This document shows positions 1 through 12,589 of a DNA stretch of 64,000 bases, piece after piece. The number at the start of each line of letters is the position of its first letter. Positions within the stretch are counted from its first letter, which is position 1. Below the pieces are notes generated by a model. The model searched no databases. It was given only the letters and a program-made list of their open reading frames with translations, and was not told the origin of the DNA. Position numbers and translations under genes: made by a program. This DNA is from Haliotis asinina (lineage: Eukaryota; Mollusca; Gastropoda; Lepetellida; Haliotidae): the NCBI RefSeq assembly GCF_037392515.1, contig NC_090288.1:10023969-10087968 (forward strand). The letters run 5' to 3'.

Positions 1-568
1 TTCGGAAACTCCTACGGTATAATATGTCTGTAATTGAAGTGTCATGCTGCATGTTTGCCATTAAGGAAAACCGCCAAATACAGCATGCCGACAACGTTAT
101 TTGTCTGCGTATTCAATTACCAACTACATTCTAATATAAGAAGAAGTCACGTTACGGCGTCTCTCTGAGGTGGCATCACATACCTGGTAATGTGTGCAGA
201 CACGTGCCAACTGCCCCTTTGATTAACGCAACGTAACGTAGTCATATTACATGACAAATACAACGTTTACGTGTTGCGGTGATGCAACCTCAGGCCATCT
301 AGCTAAAAACCCCTCATCAAAGCGTCATCAGTTACAGAAATTGTAGTTATGGTGTATAAAATTGTGTCTGTTCGCTGGACAATCGTACTGACTGGTACGT
401 TTAGGAGTTGTTTAGTTACTGTTCTTGTACATTTCGTGCACAGCTAATTATAATGTACGTATATTGTACTTGAAGATATAACTTATATCAGGTGCCTTTT
501 ATTGTTGTTGTGCACCTTTATCATGTGTGTAGTTATTATATCTGTGTACCTTCTATGGACCATTTCGG

Positions 569-712
569 GCGGTGGGGTAGCCTAGTGGTTAAAGCGTTGG
601 CTCGTGACGCCGAAGACCCGTGTTCAATTCCCCACATCTGCACAAAGTGTGAAAGTCATTTCTAGTGTCCCCTGTTGTGATGTTGCTGGGATATTGCTAA
701 AAGCGGCTTCTG
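569..712 (+). mobile_element. tRNA-derived SINE (family A), near full length
   Basis: An A-box-like TAGCCTAGTGG at about 578 and a degenerate B box (GTGTTCAATTCC) about 30 bases later begin the element; the tail ends GATATTGCTAAAAGCGGC. This is the tRNA-headed SINE seen at least a dozen times in the window. Pol III promoter boxes are visible but diverged. Confidence 0.75.
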
Positions 713-809
713 GTGTCGTCACTGATCAGGGATCCATTCAGGTTATTTTTGTGAGGTTTAGCTTCATACCAAACGGAATTTGTTTCTAAAGATAGTTGGT
801 TGGCTGGTT

Positions 810-886
810 GGTTACATAACGCCGCACTCATCAATATTCCAGCTGTATGACCAGTTGTAACCCAGATCTTCACGGGCCTTTGGGAA
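810..886 (-). mobile_element. SINE family B fragment with internal deletion
   Basis: The tail (ACGCCGCACTCATCAATATTCC) passes directly to the head (AGATCTTCACGGGCC), with the middle of the element missing. Confidence 0.55.
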
Positions 887-1069
887 TAGTCAAGGCTTGG
901 TATACATTTGCACGTCAGTTGTTGGATCCCCGACAGCGTAAGATGAAAGATGTTAAAAGACGGTGCTTGTCGTGTCCCTGCTTGCACTCGGTACCATGTT
1001 CAAAAGAAGAGAAATACTTTGTCTTTGTATCTCAGTGGACTGTCATTGTTGGCACTTGGTCTAAAACAC

Positions 1070-1154
1070 GCAAACACACGCACACACAGACACGGACACA
1101 CACACACCACACACGGATCTACGAACCCCCCCCCCCCCCCCCCCCCCCTCCCCC
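1070..1154. repeat. CA-rich tract followed by poly(C)
   Basis: CA/CG-rich dinucleotides to about 1116, then 23 C, one T and five C from 1126. Long poly(C) is unusual in this AT-rich DNA and is a likely assembly weak point. Confidence 0.9.
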
Positions 1155-4011
1155 AATAACCATCATCAGTTTCCATCTGAAGCTTTATAACGTGCGAACT
1201 GTATAAACCAGTATAACTGATTCCAAAGGCTGACCTATCACGTGACTGGTCAGATGATACGGACCAAATCTTGTGCTGTGTCAAGATATGACTCAGTTGA
1301 TTGGCCATCCAACTTAATAACTGTCCTGAATGATTATGACTCGAAAGAATTCTATTATTCTGGCAGAAACGACCGGACGTTGACTGTGCTACTGCAGTGG
1401 TCATACAGTGGTCAAGTGTTAATAAGACTTGTCCCCAGACCAAGTGCCTTGTGTGTGGCCTTGACATTGAGCGCACGAATAACCGTACATTTTGAGCATT
1501 CTTTCACAGTGCGTCATGCATTTATATGCATGTATGTATTGTGCGTACTTTATCAAATCCACTCTAAATGGTGTGTTACTATATGTGGCCGACCTTTCTG
1601 AAACGAGTGGGCTCAAATTAATCATGAAATTATTTGTAGCTAATGAAATAATTTGCACCATGTGTAGATACGTAGGTGTATAACACAATCTTGTAGAAGG
1701 ATCGTAACTTTCGGACAAGGTTATTTATTTTTATTCTATTAATGACGCATGATCGACGGAAATAATCTGCTTAGAGGCTCCGGTCCAGCCCTTCAAATGG
1801 TGAGATATGTGGCTCATACCAGTCAGCACATGCCTGCTTTAAATATTTACGTAGTCTATCACATATCTCCTAAAGTAAATGTATCCTTCAGTATTCATGC
1901 TCCATGTTTACCATACTATCTCTCCTGTCATTCCCCCCAATTCTTCCTTAGCCATTCACTTCTGTGCTCTGCGTTGTTTAATCAGCGTCTTTGAGTCAAT
2001 GTGATGTGTAAACAAGAAAGCGCTTACACGAAATAACTCGGTTATAAACCTCGGGTTGAATGCATTGGAATGCCAAGCATTGACATTAGCGGTGCAGTGT
2101 GACTCTTGAGGACATTGGTCAACATGGTACTGGCTAGTGGCAGCGTCAGTAACGTCAATACCTCCATTGAATACGATGAGCCTTCAAGATTGCATTTTGT
2201 GTCTAGTAAGGAAGGGTCTTCTAATTCACCCCGACTGGTGTTAATTTGTCTATTTTCGTAATAATATTGGCAAATACGTGATTCCAGCACGATAGAATAG
2301 TTCCGGCGCCAAGGGGCCGTAGCACAAATAAGGCGTGGATGACGTCACGCCTGAGAGTCATGTATTTTGAGATATTACACGTAAGCTTAAGTTGTAATGA
2401 CTAGGGTACAATGTATTTAGTTTTGGAAAACAAAATTTATAACTTCATCTCGGATAGTTATAGACTCTAGCTAAGTTTCAGGACTGATCGATGTGCTTCG
2501 AATTGCTGGCATATGAGACTGGTGCTTAGTCTTTGAGTAATATGTAACTTTAAAGATATAATTATGTCGCTTCCTTTAATTTATTGCATCTGACCAAGAA
2601 AAGCCAAATACATTAAATTCAAGGAACAAACTTAGGACTGAGTGTTCACAGGCTTCAGCGTGAACTGGGAGAAGAACAAGACCACTCACACCTTTGCTGG
2701 ACAGTCTTTGTGATCATTGCTCATTCACTAGGGATGAAGAACACTATTTCATGTAAATATTCAAATGTAAGACATTCCTTATTTAACTCCTTTTCCACTC
2801 TGATTCATTAGACATCTTGTTTATGTAGGTTATATAATATTGTCACTGTTTCTTCCTGGGACGTTCATGCATTAAATATGTTATCTTATCTAGGGATAAC
2901 AATTCCGTGTGAGTTGGAAATGAGTTTTAATGACATGTAAGATCCTTAGACTGTAGACATATTTTAGGACTACTGCAGAAGTTGGGAGAAGGGGGTATAA
3001 TGAGGTTCATTGACTGTGACACATGTACTACTGCAAAGTAAGGCAATGACATACAACAGTAATACTGGACGACAGCACTTGCTGGTCAGTTTGCGCAGAC
3101 CTCTGGTCACAACTACACTGGACGAACGTTTCACACGAGAATCGCATTGGACTAACTGGGTCCAATGTGTGAAATGTCAGCGCTGGCTCAAGTTGTTTAC
3201 AATGTGTTGCACGCGAAGACCTGTTGTATTATAATCCTTGAGAGCAAAGCAAGTTCAAATACAGTCAAGGAAAGCGTGGCAGTAAAATATTGAAAATCAT
3301 TATGATGTTTCCCCATGTATTTCTACTCATTCACTGATGGGCTGGTGGAAAGAGACTTAATGAAATCAGTTTTATAAACAACATGTAATATAGCCTCAGC
3401 TTTTAGTGATAGGTATTAAATGCGCACTGCATTTTGTGAAGTAAATGAATGTTTGCCTCTGAAAAAATACTGCTGCAATCTTAGGTTCGGAATCTGGTAG
3501 AGAGGGTTCGAAGCCAAGATTACCCGGTTATGTTGCTGAGTTCACCCATACAAGAACTAGTCGAATACTTGACGTAATTTCCGGAGATTTACATTCTAAT
3601 TTAGTGTAGCATAAACAATTTTCATGAATATGCAAATTTTGCACATTTGTGGGAGTTACCTTACCTACAATCAAATAATTTCTGTATAATATTCCGTTGC
3701 ATATTGAACTCCTTTAACATGGCCGCCTTTGGGGTTGTGAATTGTGGGACCATAAGCTGATAAATGCGATGTTATTAGTTAAATAGTGGTCGGAAAAATA
3801 AACTGAAACTATGTACCCATAGTACATAATCAGAGATGATTTTCAATGTGCCTGTGAAATATCCACCCTAAACCCACTTCATGAAAATTGTTTATGCCAC
3901 ACTGAAGTCCATGGAAATTATGTCAAGTATCCGAATACGTTTTGCACGGGTCTGTACATTACTTAATTTCTTTTAGTGCATTACTCATTTTCTGTATGAT
4001 GTAGTGTTTAT
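1155..4011. other. No gene recognised
   Basis: Several short open frames on both strands, none with recognisable motifs or paired splice signals. No clear repeat apart from scattered AT tracts. Confidence 0.5.
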
Positions 4012-4142
4012 TGTAACGCCGCATTTAGCAATATTCAAGTAATATCATGGCGGGGGACGCCGGTATTGTCACATTGTACCCATGTTTGAATAGAACTCAC
4101 ATCATCGGCGTGGCGAGCGAACACCTTAAGCACTGGGCCTCT
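4012..4142 (-). mobile_element. SINE family A, degenerate
   Basis: Reads TAACGCCGCATTTAGCAATA at the tail, then GTACCCATGTTTGAATAGAA and the head CACTGGGCCTC, so the tRNA head lies to the right. Confidence 0.6.
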
Positions 4143-4900
4143 CCATGACCTCCTGTACGATGTAGAATAGAACCTTGAACAACAAACACAGAAAATGCCA
4201 TAATGCAAGGCTGTCATATTACTGTCGTGTTCAAGTAGCTTTTAACAATCTCATTTACTTGAGAATTAAAGAGATTGTTTACAAGCCGCTCTGATTTACC
4301 AAGAGTATTCGCTAAGTGGATTCGTAAATGTACGGATAATGTATTTCAACTCAAGTTTTGTTGAACTACAATGGCTGCTGTATTGTAAAAGCGTCAGATA
4401 TTCAGTTGAACAAGACAGCTGTGATTCAGGATTAGAGAAAGGAACAATTCATTATTTTCTCTGAAAGAACTGTAGCTGATATCCAAAAGTTTGCGTTGCC
4501 CTGAATTTCAAAAGTGCTCTGTACTTTGTAACACATAATCTTAAAAGTCCATATGCTAACCGTATTCCACTTATTCCAGTACCACCGTCCTAATCTCACC
4601 TTCTATTGTGTTCTTGCAGACCTTTCCTGGACGCAAATGTCATGCCCTCTGGCCTTAGGCCCAACAACAACACAATTACGTGTAATCAACTAGGAGTTAT
4701 TCATACCACAGAGTGAATAAAACTTGGTATTTGTGTAAGATGTATTGTGTTGAGATCACAAACAGCTGACAGAGGGCACACGTGCCACCGAAGTGTTAGT
4801 GCTATCTCGCGCATGGCAGGCGATGTTATATTTTATGTCGCTTCACATTCGGCGTTGAGGTCTTGTCCATTTCCTCACGTATTTCGAGTTCGTGATTTTA

Positions 4901-5018
4901 GTTTTACCCCGAGTTGCATTATTCCTGCAATATTACGGAGGAGGCACCAAAGGTGGACTTCACACGTTGTACGCATGCAGGGAATCAAACCCAGGACTTC
5001 AGCGTGGCCACCCCACCT
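4901..5018 (-). mobile_element. SINE family A, degenerate
   Basis: Tail ATTATTCCTGCAATATTACG, then GGAATCAAACCCAGGACTTC (inverted B box) and GGCCACCCCACC (head). Confidence 0.6.
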
Positions 5019-5551
5019 TGATGTGAGGCGTAGGACTATGTTGCCCTGAATAATATTCCATTTTAAAATCCAAGTGATGATTACTATGTTACTATTCCAA
5101 TGTGCTTGTAGTTTGGTTATTATTGCAGTCTGTGCAGTCTTTCCACTTCCTTGACACTGAACAGAGACATCGAGATGTCTGTTTATGTGTTTGTTTTATG
5201 TTTGTGATAAGAGGTCATAAAAGCGTCCTTACAACATCCTTCCAAGGTACTCTGCAGACACATTTGCAAATTGCTACAATATTGCATAGGTCAATGCTCA
5301 TTACATCAATCACATGTTTGGATTCTGGCTCAGTCATCCCAGTTAACTCTCGAAATACTGGGATAATGCCGAACGCAACGTTAAGAAACAGCCATGCAAC
5401 AGAGACGTGTATGTGGGGAGTATGGTGGCCAAGTATGGCGGCACACTCCACCAAAACCATACAATCATGCAGGAATGTTCATACCTTCGGCAAGATACCC
5501 GTTCGTATATTCGTTCTCTTGGATGACGTACAAGTCGTCGTATCCCAACTG

Positions 5552-5622
5552 CGTAGATCGATGCTGATACTGTCGATCACGGGATTGTCTGATCTAATTA
5601 CAATTTGACGTCATATAGCAGG
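5552..5622 (+). mobile_element. SINE family B fragment
   Basis: GATCGATGCTGATACTGTCG and GGATTGTCTGATCTAATTAC match the middle of family B. A more decayed match lies at about 5290-5345. Confidence 0.45.
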
Positions 5623-6182
5623 GAACGTACTAGGTGTGACGTTTAATAACAAATAATCCACTTGGAAACAATTTGTGTTTGGTAGAACAAAAAATGACTC
5701 GAATCCTTGAAAAAATCACGAACTGATTCAGGATTGATTCAGGATTTGAAGACTGTTACGTCAACCAATTCTCTCTTCATCGTGTGTGTGAACTGAGAAT
5801 AACGCCGATTAATAGTATCTGTTAGTGTCGTTTATACTGTTTAAACCACAAGGCAAGCTGTATCCATTGTTCTTGGAAGTGTTTAATTAACACAATATAG
5901 GGCAATTACTTATGTTACAAAAATAACATTGTACGTATTTGACAATCTTCATCACGCCTAATACATTAAACGTATGTTATGCAAGTGTTCCCTCGTGGTG
6001 TACGCCGTTTAGTCACCCTCACTCCGGTAGGTATCTAAATAAACTAATCACACACGGCGTTTCATATTCAAGGTAAATTTGACAGACCATACATGCTCAG
6101 AGTAACGTATTGCCGGCAAGGTTTCGCGAAGGGTCGTATAATCCCTGCCGGTATGGGTAAAAATTTCCATTGTAACCCCAGA

Positions 6183-6496
6183 TTGAGTGAGTGAGTGAGT
6201 GAGTGAGTGAGTGAGTGAGTGAGTGAGTGAGTGAGTGAGCTTAATTTTACACCGCACTCAGCAATATTCCAGCTATATGACGGCGGTCTGTAAATAATCG
6301 AGCTGGACCAGACAATCCAGTGATCAACAACATGAGCATCGATCTGCGCAATTGGGAACCGATGACAAGTGTCAACCAAGTCAGCGAGTCTGACCACCCG
6401 ATCCCGTTAGTCGCCTCATACGACAAGCATAGTCGCCCTTTATGGCAAGCATTGGTTGCTGAAGGCCTATTCTACCTCGGGACCTTCACGGGTGAA
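6183..6496 (-). mobile_element. SINE family B, near full length, with GAGT microsatellite tail
   Basis: A 57-base (GAGT)n tract, then TTTTACACCGCACTCAGCAA, the CCAGACAATCCAGTGATCAA and GACAAGTGTCAACCAAGTCA middle, and the head ACCTTCACGGGT. The best family B copy here. It is the reverse-strand tail of the element, with the microsatellite growing from the TCAC tail. Confidence 0.82.
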
Positions 6497-6647
6497 CCTA
6501 AGTTTGAAATGTATTCTATTTATTAGGATTATTTCGAGGTTTTAGGATCAGGGTCACTGTGTGGTTTAAAGTAAGGGTTAGTGTTAAGTTGGGGATTTTT
6601 TTAATAAAAAAATGTTCTTAGGCATAGAATGATAAAGTAAAAGAGGA

Positions 6648-6653
6648 TTTATT
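6648..6653 (-). promoter_or_regulatory. Candidate poly(A) signal of the NXPE-like gene
   Basis: The plus strand reads TTTATT, which is AATAAA on the minus strand. It lies about 90 bases past the stop codon of the NXPE-like terminal exon. A second AATAAA lies at 6518-6523. The position is sensible, but AATAAA is common in AT-rich DNA. Confidence 0.4.
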
Positions 6654-6740
6654 CCCGAATGTGTTTAAAAACATGTGATGATACATTATGCTCATGCCGG
6701 GAATCGAACCTGTACCATCAATATGGCGTTCACGCTGTCA

Positions 6741-7546
6741 TTACCTGCATACGTGTTTAATCATTACATCGATCATAGCTTGTACAATGGTAACGTTCGG
6801 ATGGATATGAACATTCTCACAAGCCACCGTCATATCCCAGTAATCCAAGTATATCACGTGTTCTTGTAAATGTTGCAACTCCGATCTTAAAATCGAGTCA
6901 TACACAGGTCCAAAATAATCGTCCACAAATCCTGCCTTGTTCAAGCCATGGAAAGCATGAGGGCCCTTAACGGCGACCTTGACCTTCGGCGATCTCGCAA
7001 ATAATTTATCCAGCGAGTCAGCGAGTCTTCTGACATGAGACCTGAATACACCTTCCGAAAACGCATTGAAATGTACATACAGGTGTATAATATAAACGTC
7101 TGTTGAAACTGGTGTCACAGCATCTAAATACTGATGTGCAGCTCTGTTGACATCCGGGCTATGCCAGACAGACCCGTGATGAAACGGAAGTCCATGCGGA
7201 CCCCAAAATATGGACATGTTGCGAGATCTGTCTTCAGTCAAAACAGGCTGGTGGGGATGTAAAATTTCTTCTGATGCATATTTTCTTACTGTGTGTAATT
7301 TTTGTGAGATGAATTCAAACCACTGTCTGAGGGTCGAATCTCCAATTAGCCACAGCCGTCGGTTAGCAAGGCACCTTGTTAGTCGGTTCACGAATGTGTC
7401 CTTTCTTTCAAGATGACCTTCATCTGACAATGTATGACCTTCACCCTGGTGCCAGTTCCAGTTTAGGAAATAACCAGGTGCTCTTGACCATGTCGATCGG
7501 TACGTTGAGTTTCGAGTTCCTATAGGCCCCTTTTGTTTCGACTTTC
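6741..7546 (-). CDS. NXPE family member, terminal exon (PC-esterase domain)
   Basis: This exon encodes 267 residues ending in a stop at 6741-6743. It starts after a minus-strand acceptor ending TCTCCAG with two bases that complete a codon from the exon at 9749. The frame continues well upstream of the TTG at 7430. The motif RLWLIGDSTLRQW carries the nucleophile serine block of GDSL/PC-esterases. Near the C-terminus the stretch DYWDMTVACENVHIHPN carries the histidine expected of the catalytic Asp-x-x-His-type block. NXPE proteins (neurexophilin and PC-esterase domain) are secretory-pathway or membrane-anchored glycoproteins whose PC-esterase fold is shared with glycan O-acyl transferases and esterases; the substrate is not deducible here. 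No frameshift or internal stop was seen, so the exon looks functional. The family call is strong; which vertebrate NXPE is closest cannot be told, because mollusc expansions are lineage-specific. Confidence 0.88.
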
Positions 7547-8117
7547 CTGGAGATTAAATCATAATTAGGTTCAGAGGACATCTGTACACTCCAATACATA
7601 TGTGTTGACGATTAAAAAATATGGTCACGATACCAAGTCGGCGATCAATAAATTACTCAGCCACCACGTCCTCAAGCCACACATCGGGGAGGCTGAGTCG
7701 GTTAGATCGCTGGCTTTGTTACATGTGGGGCATGAATCCCTTATGAAACTATATCAAACGTCCTATCACTGTATTTCCATAAAACCAGGTGGTTTACTTA
7801 CCCTTGACGACCTTCACCTCTAACCTCCCAGGAATATTCTGATGAAATAGCTCTCTGGAAGTGAACGAGCCCGTATAATGAACCTTTCATTACGCAATAG
7901 AAAGTGTTATGATGCAATATTCGATTCGATAAAGTCGGCTTCACGATGGAATAGATATGCAGGTTCACCTATCAGAAACATCTGAAATACGCTGCAAATA
8001 TCGATTGAACGACTGCGTGACATTGTCATAACAGAACAGTTTATTTCCTACGTCCCACCAACAGGTGGTACTTGAATATGGATATATGCACACATAATAA
8101 TATTCATATGCACACAC

Positions 8118-8168
8118 ACAAAATAAAAAATAAAAATAAAATAAAATATAAAAAAAATAAAATAAAAT
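8118..8168. repeat. A-rich (AAAAT)n tract
   Basis: Simple A-rich tract, perhaps the decayed tail of a retroposed element. Confidence 0.85.
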
Positions 8169-8812
8169 GACAGGTGTACATCTAAAACGTGATACATTGC
8201 TGATACGTATCGCAATATGTGAACATTCTTTAAATGGTTTGTTATAGGAAAACAATCTCTTTACATTGTTTCGTTGGGCCACTCCCAGTCAGATTTCGGA
8301 CAAGTTCAATATTCGCTGCTAGAGAACAGTTTCACGTCGAAACAGATAGCAAAAATCGTCCTGCTGCTGGAGAATATAACAGTTTACACAATCCCTTTCT
8401 GGGAATATTGTGACAACGACCAATATTAATCTACATAAACAAAAGCTGTAAGCACTTAGCTAAAGAATAAGAATAGTAAACACTTTTTCGTGAAAGGAGA
8501 TCATTTTCAGTACAGTGTCTTTATCTAATAATATTTATATTGAGCTGTATCAATGTGGCTCACTTATCCCACACAAACCTCTGAAACTAGCCATGTCTAG
8601 AGAATTCACATAAAAGGGCCTTGGAAACTTTCAGTCCACAAACATTTATTGATTTTGAAACGAAATGTGTCCTTGGCAGATGTTCATATTTTCCAGTGCG
8701 AAACAAACGCCCAGTATCTCAGTGACCATTTGTTATTGATTTGAAGTTCATGTTGATATAGCTCATATAAAATCGATCTACCTCCTCAGTAACCTTTAGA
8801 AGCCTGGAAGGG

Positions 8813-8848
8813 ACAACGCGACAACGCGACAACGCGACAACGCGACAA
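8813..8848. repeat. 8-bp tandem repeat (GACAACGC)
   Basis: Four perfect units plus a partial unit inside the NXPE-like intron. Confidence 0.9.
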
Positions 8849-9748
8849 TGATCCTTCCAGGATTCCATATGAACGTGTTACCCTTACCTGGCCTATAAAA
8901 TAATATTTTCCTAATAAGAAGAGTAAAATTTTGATTTCTTTCTTTTCAATGGTCCCATTGAACTAAAGCTGAAAGTGATGCAGACGTTTCCCAGTTTTCA
9001 TTTACACAACACCCAATACCTTTTGATCATCCATGAATAGCCAATAAAAAGACATTGTATCACCTTGTTTTGCTAGATTATCGTTGTAAGTAAAAAGACC
9101 TGTTGCATAACGACTTCACTGATTTATTACTGAGAATGCTATTTGGTAAGGATCCCGTACACATTTGAGTACTTGTATCAGACTAGGTCTCCAGGTCTAT
9201 CGCGAAAAGCATGATCGGTTTGTTCCGGATATGTCCTGGTCTGACTTTTCCTAAACAATTCCGATTAACGTCTTTGCCGACCTCATTTCAGAGACTTTGA
9301 GACAAATATACCCTCCACGGTTGACCGTTTTGGGTTGACCCATACCTTTCAAAAATATCTAAATATCCCCTTCAATATTCCACCAAGGCCTTAATTATCT
9401 TCTGTTTGATTATCCACATGTTTCGCCTAACCGCTAACTGTTACGCGTGTTTCGCCCAATCTTTAACCGTTCCGCATGTTACGACTAACCGATAACCATT
9501 CCGCTTGTTTTGCCTAATCGATAGCCCATCGGTGGTGCTCCGAAGCATTACTTGACGTGACGTACATTTGGTTTGTCAGTGTTTGATTTGGTTTGTTGTT
9601 AACGCCCGAGGTGTCAGGGCTTCACTCCGAAAACTGACACCGAAAAGCCGGGGTTTTTTTTGTAGTTGTTGCATTGTACTACATACTCACTTAATAAACA
9701 ATTTCTTCTCATTTTGCGTGAACCTTCCTGCCTGCCCAGGGGGTGTAC

Positions 9749-10401
9749 GTACAGCAACCCAATTGTGGCATTGTAGATTCACGGGATGCCCGCAGTAGAA
9801 AGGTAGGCCTCCGACTTTCTTGCTGAAGTTGCATGCCTTGCTAAACCCTCGGATGTGAGGGTATGGCAGGCAGGGACTTTCTTCGCTAACACCGCCCTTT
9901 TCAAACCTGGCCATCATAGTGTTCAGACTACCGTTACTTCGAAACACCCGGTGAAACATATCAATTAACTCTCTTGGTGCTGCTATAGCTGCCATTACTG
10001 TGACGTTCCCAGTCCACCTCGGAATAATCGTTGCCGTATACGTTCCATTTTGATTATCAGTCACACTTCCTGCTGCGCATGCGCCTTTCGCTACTTCCTT
10101 TATCCACACGCGGACAAGATCACCGCCTCTTATCATCGGAACACCGTGCCCGTTGAACGTTTGTATCCTGACTTCAATCTTTTCACCAATTCTATAAATG
10201 TGTGATTTCGACATCAGCTGTAGTTTGGATTCGGATGCCCTTGCACAATTCAGAGGAGAGAGTTCATGTTTTTGAAATGGGTGGACAGAGGAGTTCACTC
10301 CCTTGAACATGAGGCTGCTATTGGTAGGTTTAGCCTTCCGCTTTGATATAGAATGGAGATGAAAACGAGGCTTCGGTAGAGGTCGAAAGTGTCTTCTATG
10401 T
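9749..10401 (-). CDS. NXPE family member, internal exon (neurexophilin / Ig-like domain)
   Basis: The acceptor is strong (AACTTATTTTCAG) at 10402-10403. One base completes the preceding codon, 217 codons follow, and one base carries over to the exon at 7546 across a GTACAC donor. The join gives HNWVAV-R-KSKQKGPIGT, in phase. Residues around IYRIGEKIEVRIQTFNGHG, and DNQNGTYTATIIPRWTGNV further on, are the Ig/filamin-like strand pattern of the neurexophilin half of NXPE proteins. A cysteine-rich segment follows (PFYCGHPVNLQCHNW). N-glycosylation sequons NGT, NVT and NGS are visible, which fits a lumenal or extracellular domain. The basic N-terminal part (RHRRHFRPLPK...KRKAK) suggests the exon begins just after the signal or anchor region, which would lie on an unlocated upstream exon. 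Confidence 0.85.
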
Positions 10402-11779
10402 CTGAAAATAAGTTAATATGGTTATGTTTGAAAGTTTGCTCTCGTGAAAAGTAAGTGCTAAAATAAATGTTTGCAATACTCATATTTGCCAGTTGATCAT
10501 CAGGGCCTGCTGCCGTCTCCAGGCCTTAAAATCTACAGGCCCGGAATTGGAGTCTGCAGGTCCGTTTTGCTGAAATCAAACCAATAAAAACAGAGTAGAC
10601 TACACTGTACAGTTTCATACTGTTTAACTTAACGACAGAAGTTAATGTTTATTAAGGACTGGTGTTGACATTGCGATGCACAAAGCGCTGAAATACCAGG
10701 ATGTGAAACTAAGTTCTCGTAACATGATGATCATGGACGATTCCCAATCGTTAATAAAGAACAACAATTTAGGAAAGATTCCAGTTGAAATAAACACAAC
10801 ACTGACAGATAATTCACTAAAGGCCACCAGGGCCTACAAATATTTGAAACTGCCGTCCGGACACAATAACAACGGGCGCTTGGCCTTCGGGCCGGCGGTT
10901 ATTTCGAACGCTGCTTAAACTGTGTCGGCTATGGTCTTACAGTTATCATGTGTTACGTGTATGTATTTTCTGAATATATTTGTTATTAATTAAGCAATAC
11001 TTATTATTGGGCCACAACATTTAGTGTTTTGAATAATAATTATGACTAGTCACATTTCGTTTTAATAGCTGGTCAAAACTTTTAGGAGTCTGGTTTTCCG
11101 GGATTTATCTGCTCCTGGTTTTCTATGTGTTTACTTCCGGGAGTTATTTGAGGGCATTCTGCAGTGTTGACGATTGTCGTAAGTGCCCGAACTTTCGGGA
11201 AATGACTTAGTATATATATAAAAAACTGGTTGCCGTGTTGCGGGCGACACTCATTCATATTAACTGGAGGATATATTACTGCCAACGCTTGATCGTCAAA
11301 AGCCGTCAATCCTGACCTACATTATCCGACATTCTGCATAGTTGATTACCTCTCGTACTGAGACTTCGGTGAGTTTGATATATTATATTTTTGTCACCTA
11401 CTGACTTAGATTTTGTCTCTCTTGAAGTGTATTAATTTTGAAATCTGTATTGTGACTATTGACTTGTGACTTTGTATACCTTGCTCTTGTTGCACAATAA
11501 TACAAAATTTGAACGTTTATGACTTGTCTTTGTTCTGTTTTGCTGGTTCACAAGGGGATTTCTTACATACCTTGTCACGGTAAATTCGTAACCGTAACAC
11601 ATGTTACGTTTCATTATTATTATGTTCATTAATATCATACCGTGGATGTGACGTCTAAACCTGGCATCTTTATAACTAAACGCTGCGGATGCATTGTCGA
11701 CAATCAGCATAGACCACAGGCAGTTTGCATGAGAATAATTTCACTCCAATGTAAATAGATAGAGTAAGCATACACTCAG

Positions 11780-11862
11780 TGAAGATCCGGGCTAGAATTT
11801 GTCTTCAGTAAGCCATATTGTATGAGGCGACTAACGGGATCAGGTGGCGACTTGCATGCCAT
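11780..11862 (+). mobile_element. SINE family B 5' fragment
   Basis: GTGAAGATCCGGGCTAGAAT, then GGCGACTAACGGGATCAGGT: the head of family B. Confidence 0.55.
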
Positions 11863-11999
11863 TGTATCTCAAACATCTCACAGATGCCTGTACAGTTGAT
11901 CACTAGATTACTTACTGACTGTCCCCATAAACATGTGTGATGATCGACAATCTGAGTAAACAGGCGTGGGTATGTGTAGACCAAAAATCCGTCTTAATA

Positions 12000-12290
12000 T
12001 CATGTGCCTCGGTCCACAATCCCCTTTAACGTCATGTGCCTTGGTCAACAATCCCTTTTAATATCATGGGCCTTCGTCCACAATCTCTCCTAATATCATT
12101 TGTATGTATATTCGACCGTCCGTCTTAATACCATGTGTGTAAAGCGACAATCTGCAGCTGCTTTATTAGGCGTGTGTGTGCAATCCCTCTCACTGTCATG
12201 AGAGTAGGTGAACAATCCGTTTTAACAACATGTGAATAACTTGACGCCTTATTAGACGCGTGCAGATAGACAATCCGTATTAATATCATG
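12000..12290. repeat. Decayed tandem repeat (AATATCATGTG... CACAATC)
   Basis: TTAATATCATGTGCC, TTTAACGTCATGTGCC, TTTTAATATCATGGGCC and similar, each followed by a variant of TCCACAATCC; spacing about 40-45 bases and irregular. Confidence 0.6.
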
Positions 12291-12554
12291 TATGAAAGTC
12301 GCCAGTCGGTAACAGTGCAACCTGACGTACGGCACGTAAGTAGAAAGGCAATCTTTCACAACCGAGATGCAAAGGTTTTTCACAGGAAAGTTACTCATTT
12401 TTGTGACACCGGAATAAAATACTGAGGCGAATGCTCAACTGTTCAAAAACTCTTCCCTCTGCGAGAATGCAATTAGGATGATTGTGGTACTTACTTTAGC
12501 TGGAACAGGTTGTGAACACACCTGTAGCTCCAAACTATAAAGATAACCGTGAAG

Positions 12555-12572
12555 GTCCACTGTACAGTGGAC
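12555..12572. repeat. Perfect 18-bp palindrome
   Basis: GTCCACTGTACAGTGGAC is its own reverse complement. It interrupts a family B SINE head remnant (GTGAAGGTCC ... ATCCGGGC). Confidence 0.85.
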
Positions 12573-12589
12573 ATCCGGGCTAATCTCAT

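Larger units (their letters stand above)
7547..9748 (-). other. Intron of the NXPE-like gene
   Basis: A 2.2-kb phase-1 intron between the neurexophilin and PC-esterase exons. It holds an A-rich AAAAT tract, an 8-bp tandem repeat near 8813 and no recognisable coding sequence. Confidence 0.75.

Noticed and set aside
1000..1476. 158-residue minus-strand open frame
   Set aside because: It runs through the poly(C) and CA tracts (poly-Gly segment) and shows no motif.
5102..5608. 168-residue plus-strand open frame
   Set aside because: Its 3' part is SINE family B sequence, and no domain or splice support was seen.
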